Source: Planctomycetota bacterium
Lineage (GTDB): Bacteria > Planctomycetota > Phycisphaerae > Sedimentisphaerales > SM23-30
Length of the DNA: 7,614 bases
Reading direction: 5' to 3'
Assembly: GCA_022705365.1 (NCBI GenBank)
Contig: JAKJEP010000154.1
Location: 1-7,614, forward strand
In this document: positions 1 through 7,614 of the stretch, in pieces
Layout of the letters: every line of letters starts with the position of its first letter
How positions within the stretch are numbered: the stretch's first letter is position 1
Translations under genes and position numbers: made by a program
The notes under the pieces: generated by a model
The model's input: the letters and a program-made list of their open reading frames with translations, nothing else
What the model was told of the DNA's origin: nothing
Database searches by the model: none

Positions 1-135
1 ACCCGAAACCGGCTCCGGTTCCGCCCCGCCGGCCTCCGCCAATCCCAGCGCAGACAGTGCTCCCGCCCCCAGCATGGTTTTCCCAAAAAACTCTCTGCGG
101 TTTTGCGTGTATTCAAAAAAAGGATTTATACTCAT
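1..135 (-). CDS. N-terminus of a Tat-exported protein (partial)
   Basis: Only the first 45 codons are inside the window; the gene continues past the left edge. The ATG at 133-135 is preceded by AAAGGA (143-148) with a 7-base gap, which fixes the start. The visible peptide begins MSINPFFEYTQNRREFFGKT and is a textbook twin-arginine signal. The RR pair is at residues 13-14 followed by EFFGK, then a weakly hydrophobic Ala/Gly/Leu stretch (about 20-33), then a likely signal peptidase I site after AEA (33-35), and a Gly/Glu/Pro-rich mature start. The product is therefore probably folded in the cytoplasm and exported through Tat. In Planctomycetota such leaders front sulfatases, Gfo/Idh/MocA-type oxidoreductases, DUF1501 proteins and others, and nothing visible here separates these. 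It lies 151 bases downstream of the LRR/dockerin gene on the same strand and has a candidate extended -10 element of its own. Confidence 0.8.
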   Translation of the reverse strand, partial: MSINPFFEYTQNRREFFGKTMLGAGALSALGLAEAGGAEPEPVSG

Positions 136-142
136 ATCACAA

Positions 143-148
143 TCCTTT
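143..148 (-). promoter_or_regulatory. Ribosome binding site of the Tat-signal gene
   Basis: AAAGGA on the minus strand, 7 bases before the ATG at 135. It is a good Shine-Dalgarno match and supports the chosen start of the partial gene. Confidence 0.6.
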
Positions 149-197
149 ATTGACAGCCTTATTAATCTTATTCAGAATAATATTATTTTGAGCATGG

Positions 198-206
198 ACT
201 ATACCA
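198..206 (-). promoter_or_regulatory. Candidate extended -10 promoter for the Tat-signal gene
   Basis: Minus strand reads TGGTATAGT, which is the TGn-TATAAT extended -10 pattern with one mismatch in the hexamer. The transcript would start near 191 and give a leader of about 55 bases. The only -35-like hexamer, TTGAAA, lies 21 bases upstream of the hexamer, which is too far, so the call rests on the extended -10 alone. The surrounding spacer (136-286) is strongly AT-rich, and this makes chance matches likely. Confidence 0.3.
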
Positions 207-286
207 TTCAGATTTGTTGACTCATTTCAACTATATTCCGTAATCTTTATTAGGAATGTAATTGCTTGGGAAACTGAGTATAAATA

Positions 287-1336
287 TTATGGCTCTACTT
301 CTGCCAACCAATATTTAGTAAAAATGGCTATGTCTTTCATATCGACATTGTTTATATGATTTAAATCTGCTCCATTGCACCAGTTGTTTTCTACACCACA
401 GTCTGATTCTAACCAGAGAATACTGAAATTAGTCAAATCAGGAATATCAATGGAGCAGTCGTTGGTCAGGGGATTGGGATTGGGATCGCAAGATATGTCA
501 ATACCTGGATTATTGTTAATGATTAATGGGATAATATCACAATATGCTTCGGTGTTTAAGGGGTTGCCCGATAAATACAGATACAACAGATTGGTCAGAT
601 TCCCGATTTCTGGTGACAGACTACTCAGTTGGTTGAAATCTAAATACAAAGTCGTCAGATTTACAGCATACCCAATCCCTGTTATATCTGTAATTCCTCT
701 ATTACTTGCATCAAGAAATGTCAATCGAAGCATATCAGTCGGCGTAGGATCGGTTATTCCCAAGGCATCCTCTACAGCAGCCTTAAAATTAGGATCAAGA
801 AAATAAACCGGGGTGATTGTCAGGTTGGAAGTGCCATAAAAGTCCGCAGAAAAATCAAACAATGTACTAGGGACTATCTGGTAGGTAAGTTGAACAAACT
901 CGCCACAGGACAGAGCAAAATCTCCGAGCAAACTGCCACCGGTTACCAAGAACTGCCCCTCACCAGCCATGATACCACAATTATCGAATACTTCTACTAA
1001 TTTAAATGTCTGAACATTTCCTGACAGCAATATATTGTCCCCACTATCCAGGAAGGCCAGAGAGCCGCCGGCAAACTGGCCGGAGGCAATTCCGCCTGCC
1101 GACAAATCTGCTGCCAGGGTTGTGGCCATACTAAATGAACCATTGGCAAAGGTAGTCTGATTTCCCCAGGTATCTTCAACCTTAATATCCGCCGCACCTG
1201 AAAGAGTTAAAGTTTTATTTGATGCGCTGTAATAGCTGGCAACTTGTGAGACATTTATAGATTGGATTGCACCTGCTGACACAGACACCATGCCTACCAG
1301 CATGGCTACACTATATAAACCCGCTAATTTTCCCAT
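287..1336 (-). CDS. Secreted leucine-rich-repeat protein with C-terminal dockerin-like module
   Basis: Protein of 349 residues. The frame is open to 1477, but the ATG at 1334-1336 follows AAAGGAG (1343-1349, 6-base gap) and begins a proper Sec signal peptide (residues 1-23, cleavage likely after SAGA), so the first 47 codons of the longer frame are discarded. Residues 24-175 form a Gly/Ser/Thr-rich, probably beta-sheet region that I do not recognise. Residues 178-285 are an internalin-like LRR block. It has a cap (FLDPNFKAAVEDALG) and then two to three short repeats with the LxxLxLxxNxL spacing (for example LTTLYLDFNQLSSL). Residues 291-345 resemble the double dockerin-type module of Phycisphaerae: C294...DIPDLTNFSILWL, then WCNGADLN...DMKDIAIFTKYWL. 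Such proteins are exported and thought to bind partners or surfaces; no enzyme motif is present. It has its own promoter and is AT-richer than the flanking genes. Confidence 0.85.
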   Translation of the reverse strand: MGKLAGLYSVAMLVGMVSVSAGAIQSINVSQVASYYSASNKTLTLSGAADIKVEDTWGNQTTFANGSFSMATTLAADLSAGGIASGQFAGGSLAFLDSGDNILLSGNVQTFKLVEVFDNCGIMAGEGQFLVTGGSLLGDFALSCGEFVQLTYQIVPSTLFDFSADFYGTSNLTITPVYFLDPNFKAAVEDALGITDPTPTDMLRLTFLDASNRGITDITGIGYAVNLTTLYLDFNQLSSLSPEIGNLTNLLYLYLSGNPLNTEAYCDIIPLIINNNPGIDISCDPNPNPLTNDCSIDIPDLTNFSILWLESDCGVENNWCNGADLNHINNVDMKDIAIFTKYWLAEVEP

Positions 1337-1342
1337 ATTCAA

Positions 1343-1349
1343 CTCCTTT
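1343..1349 (-). promoter_or_regulatory. Strong Shine-Dalgarno of the LRR/dockerin gene
   Basis: AAAGGAG on the minus strand, 6 bases before the ATG at 1336. It decides the start: the upstream in-frame start at 1477 would lie beyond the promoter and would bury the signal peptide. Confidence 0.8.
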
Positions 1350-1367
1350 AATGACTGGATAATTAGG

Positions 1368-1408
1368 ATTACCTTTGTCGCGTAATAACGGATTACACTA
1401 AAGGTAAT
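1368..1408 (-). promoter_or_regulatory. 9-bp dyad over the promoter/leader of the LRR/dockerin gene (possible operator)
   Basis: Perfect inverted repeat: ATTACCTTT at 1368-1376 and AAAGGTAAT at 1400-1408 on the plus strand, separated by 23 bases. The arm centres are 32 bp apart, about three helical turns, so both half-sites would face the same side of the helix. A second inverted pair, GTAAT/ATTAC (1382-1386 and 1392-1396), is nested inside. The upstream arm covers the end of the -10 hexamer and the expected start point; the other arm lies in the leader. This placement suits a repressor site. A messenger hairpin is less likely because most of the first arm would lie upstream of the transcript start. 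Confidence 0.4.
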
Positions 1409-1435
1409 AGTAATAAAACGACTCAAAAATGTCAA
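1407..1435 (-). promoter_or_regulatory. Sigma70-type promoter of the LRR/dockerin gene
   Basis: On the minus strand, TTGACA (1430-1435, perfect -35) is followed after exactly 17 bases by TACTAT (1407-1412, one mismatch... to TATAAT at two positions). Transcription should begin near 1400, giving a leader of roughly 64 bases before the ATG at 1336. The promoter lies in the gap after the kinase stop codon, so this gene can be transcribed independently of the kinase. Confidence 0.7.
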
Positions 1436-1550
1436 TTGGAAACGTGAAATATTTAACAAATATGATGTCAGCGCCAAAAGTTCTTTGCCCCTTGGTTATG
1501 ATAGCAAATTACTGGAGGTGGAAGGCTTATGAAAGGAATTTCTGGAAAAA

Positions 1551-6275
<4,725 letters not shown>

Positions 6276-6279
6276 AACA

Positions 6280-6365
6280 ATACCAGGGGATGGTATGCCC
6301 AGTTTAAACGTATTGGCCAGCAGGCTCAACCTGGACGATTTCTACTACTTCCCAAGCTGGGCATA
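6280..6365 (-). promoter_or_regulatory. Possible structured leader before the kinase start
   Basis: Two inverted repeats lie just upstream of the ATG at 6275. One is 9 bp: TATGCCCAG (6294-6302) with CTGGGCATA (6357-6365), loop 54. The other is 6 bp: ATACCA (6280-6285) with TGGTAT (6291-6296), loop 5. They share bases 6294-6296, so the two stems exclude each other in RNA. The shorter ends 4 bases before the ATG. The larger one encloses the alternative TTG start (6327-6329). A 9-bp repeat in a region this size is only mildly unexpected by chance. Confidence 0.25.
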
Positions 6366-6491
6366 ATCTGCGAAAAAATAATGGCAGCTTATGCCGGTTT
6401 TGTTCTACTATAATTTATCGGATAGCCGGGAGGCTGAAATAATTTACATTGTCAAGAATAATCAAGATTAAGGCGGGTATAGGGAGGCCGG

Positions 6492-7505
6492 TTAGATGCA
6501 GGCCTGGCGGTACATTTGGTTCCAGGAGAGGGTCTCGGTGGATTTGATTTCGAGGATGGCGCTGATTTCTTCCCATTCGTTGGTGATGGAGTCATATTCC
6601 CGGGCAAAGCGGGAGGGGGCCAGGCCTAGATGACCGGCTTGTCCCACGGCATGATCCAGGACCGCTTTCGAGAGGCGAATTTGCGGCTGCATCAGGATGG
6701 CGGACATGGTCCCGGTGAATTTCAGCATATGCAGGTACCAGTCCTGCTGATCGAGGAGGTCGAGGATGATTTCTTCGGTGGAATCGGGCTGGAGCCTTCT
6801 AACGTGGTCCGGTGATTTCTGGCAACGCACCGCCAGGCAATAGCTGGGGGGCAAATGCCAGTCCGCCATCATGTCGGCGGCCAGCTCGTTATGGTTGAGG
6901 CCGAAGGCTTCTTTTTCTCTTTCGAGCAGGAGCTGCTGCTGGTCAGGGCCGGTCTGCATCAGCAGTTGTTCGTATTCGTGGGGGACGGCGGCAGCCAGGG
7001 CGAGCCTGCCGATCTGGCAAAAAAGGCCGATGGTAAAGGCTTCGTCCGGGTCCAGCTTGCTGTTGATGCCGTCGTTTTCGCATTTTATCGCAGCCAGATC
7101 GCGGGCCACGACGGCCCGGATCAGGGTTTCGGACCAGAATTTTTCGTAATCGAAGGCGGGGCAGGCGCCTTTGCGGTGGCGTGCGATCAGGGATAAGCCC
7201 AGGGAGATGGTTCTAACCATTTTGAAACCCAGCCGAACAATGGCGCGATCCACGGAAGTAATGGCAGTCAGGGACCGATAATAAACCGAATTTGCCATTT
7301 TGACCAGAGCGGCGGAGATGGCCGGGTCGGAGAGGATTACTTCGGCCAGGTCGTCGATAGCGGTCAGGCGGTCGTTGGCTAACTGGTAGATGCGCCTGGC
7401 TTTTTCGCTGGGCGTGGGCAGATTGCCGGTTTCTTTGAGCCTTTGGTAGGCGTCTTTTTCGGAATTGGGAATGGTATCCGTCAGCATATTTTCTACAGTA
7501 TCCAT
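6492..7505 (-). CDS. HDOD-domain protein
   Basis: Protein of 337 residues with no signal peptide or membrane segment, so cytoplasmic. The start is the ATG at 7503-7505 with AAAGG 5 bases upstream. The HDOD domain spans about residues 25-235. It opens with the usual LPTPSEKARRIYQL and the DDLAEVILSDPAISAALVKM helix pair, then VDRAIVRLGFKMVRTISLGL. The HD-equivalent site reads GLFCQIGRLAL (160-170), where catalytic HD proteins have HDIG, so hydrolase activity is not expected. HNELAADMMADWHLPPSY (205-222) follows as in the family. The C-terminal 100 residues look helical without a recognisable extra domain. HDOD proteins serve in bacterial signalling, often next to histidine kinases, c-di-GMP enzymes or chemotaxis genes, and are believed to act by protein contact. 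Here the gene precedes the hybrid kinase on the same strand by 162-216 bases, which fits joint function; co-transcription is not shown. Confidence 0.9.
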   Translation of the reverse strand: MDTVENMLTDTIPNSEKDAYQRLKETGNLPTPSEKARRIYQLANDRLTAIDDLAEVILSDPAISAALVKMANSVYYRSLTAITSVDRAIVRLGFKMVRTISLGLSLIARHRKGACPAFDYEKFWSETLIRAVVARDLAAIKCENDGINSKLDPDEAFTIGLFCQIGRLALAAAVPHEYEQLLMQTGPDQQQLLLEREKEAFGLNHNELAADMMADWHLPPSYCLAVRCQKSPDHVRRLQPDSTEEIILDLLDQQDWYLHMLKFTGTMSAILMQPQIRLSKAVLDHAVGQAGHLGLAPSRFAREYDSITNEWEEISAILEIKSTETLSWNQMYRQACI

Positions 7506-7510
7506 CAGGA

Positions 7511-7515
7511 CCTTT
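7511..7515 (-). promoter_or_regulatory. Ribosome binding site of the HDOD gene
   Basis: AAAGG on the minus strand with a 5-base gap to the ATG at 7505. It is a short but reasonable Shine-Dalgarno match and supports this start. Confidence 0.5.
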
Positions 7516-7569
7516 ATCGGTATATCGACAAGCCTGAATTAACCCGCATTTCTCACGGACTTTCGATTT

Positions 7570-7614
7570 TCAGCGGTCTTTTTGCCCGGCTTCTTCGTTC
7601 TCGTCGCTATCTGT
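7570..7614 (-). CDS. Possible 3' end of an upstream gene (partial)
   Basis: On the minus strand the window opens in a frame reading TDSDENEEAGQKDR followed by TGA (7570-7572), a hydrophilic acidic tail typical of a protein C-terminus. A second frame is also open from the edge and ends at TAA (7539-7541) after 24 codons, with a Lys/Arg-rich tail. The third frame stops at once. Either could be the end of a gene lying 64 or 33 bases before the HDOD start, or neither may be coding. Too little is visible to name a product. Confidence 0.3.
   Translation of the reverse strand, partial: TDSDENEEAGQKDR

Noticed and set aside
375..806. Plus-strand 143-codon frame opposite the LRR/dockerin gene
   Set aside because: It is antisense to the LRR and dockerin coding region, has no ribosome binding site or recognisable domain, and is explained as a shadow.
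1337..1477. N-terminal extension of the LRR/dockerin frame to 1477
   Set aside because: It would begin upstream of the TTGACA-17-TACTAT promoter and place the signal peptide internally. The ATG at 1336 has a strong Shine-Dalgarno.
6374..6395. Terminator-like GGCA/TGCC stem followed by a T-run after the HDOD gene
   Set aside because: The stem is only 4 bp with a 5-base loop, so it would be unstable. Read-through into the kinase gene remains possible.
6407..6455. Promoter for the kinase: TTGACA at 6450-6455 and TATAGT at 6407-6412 on the minus strand
   Set aside because: The two hexamers are far too widely spaced to work together, and neither has a partner at 16-18 bases. Each alone is expected by chance in this AT-rich gap.

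Overview
The window most likely comes from a Planctomycetota bacterium of the Phycisphaerae / Sedimentisphaerales type. Three things point there. The first is a secreted protein whose C-terminus carries the degenerate double-dockerin pattern common in that group (WCNGADLN...DIAIF..YWL). The second is a twin-arginine signal peptide of the NRREFFGK form. The third is a very large, many-PAS hybrid histidine kinase. This is a recognition-level assignment from motifs, not a database result.

All supported genes lie on the minus strand, so transcription runs from high to low coordinates. In that order they are: the possible tail of an upstream gene at the right edge; an HDOD-domain protein (6492-7505); a spacer of 162-216 bases; a hybrid sensor histidine kinase of about 1574 residues (1551-6275, or to 6329 with a TTG start); a 214-base intergenic region with a very good sigma70-type promoter and a 9-bp dyad; a secreted leucine-rich-repeat / dockerin-like protein (287-1336); a 151-base AT-rich spacer; and the first 45 codons of a Tat-exported protein running off the left edge.

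The kinase and the HDOD protein form a plausible signalling pair. The kinase has two unlike extracytoplasmic sensor regions, four PAS domains (two of them a gap-free 141-residue tandem duplication), HisKA, HATPase and a receiver domain, but no HPt or DNA-binding output. The HDOD protein is the degenerate, non-catalytic kind. The two left-hand genes encode exported proteins and have their own promoter or promoter-like elements. The LRR/dockerin gene is visibly AT-richer than its neighbours.

No RNA genes, CRISPR arrays, insertion sequences or attachment sites are visible. No intergenic stretch exceeds 300 bases. I see nothing that demands a new system. The best leads are the dyad over the LRR gene's promoter, the PAS duplication, and mutually exclusive stems in front of the kinase start.
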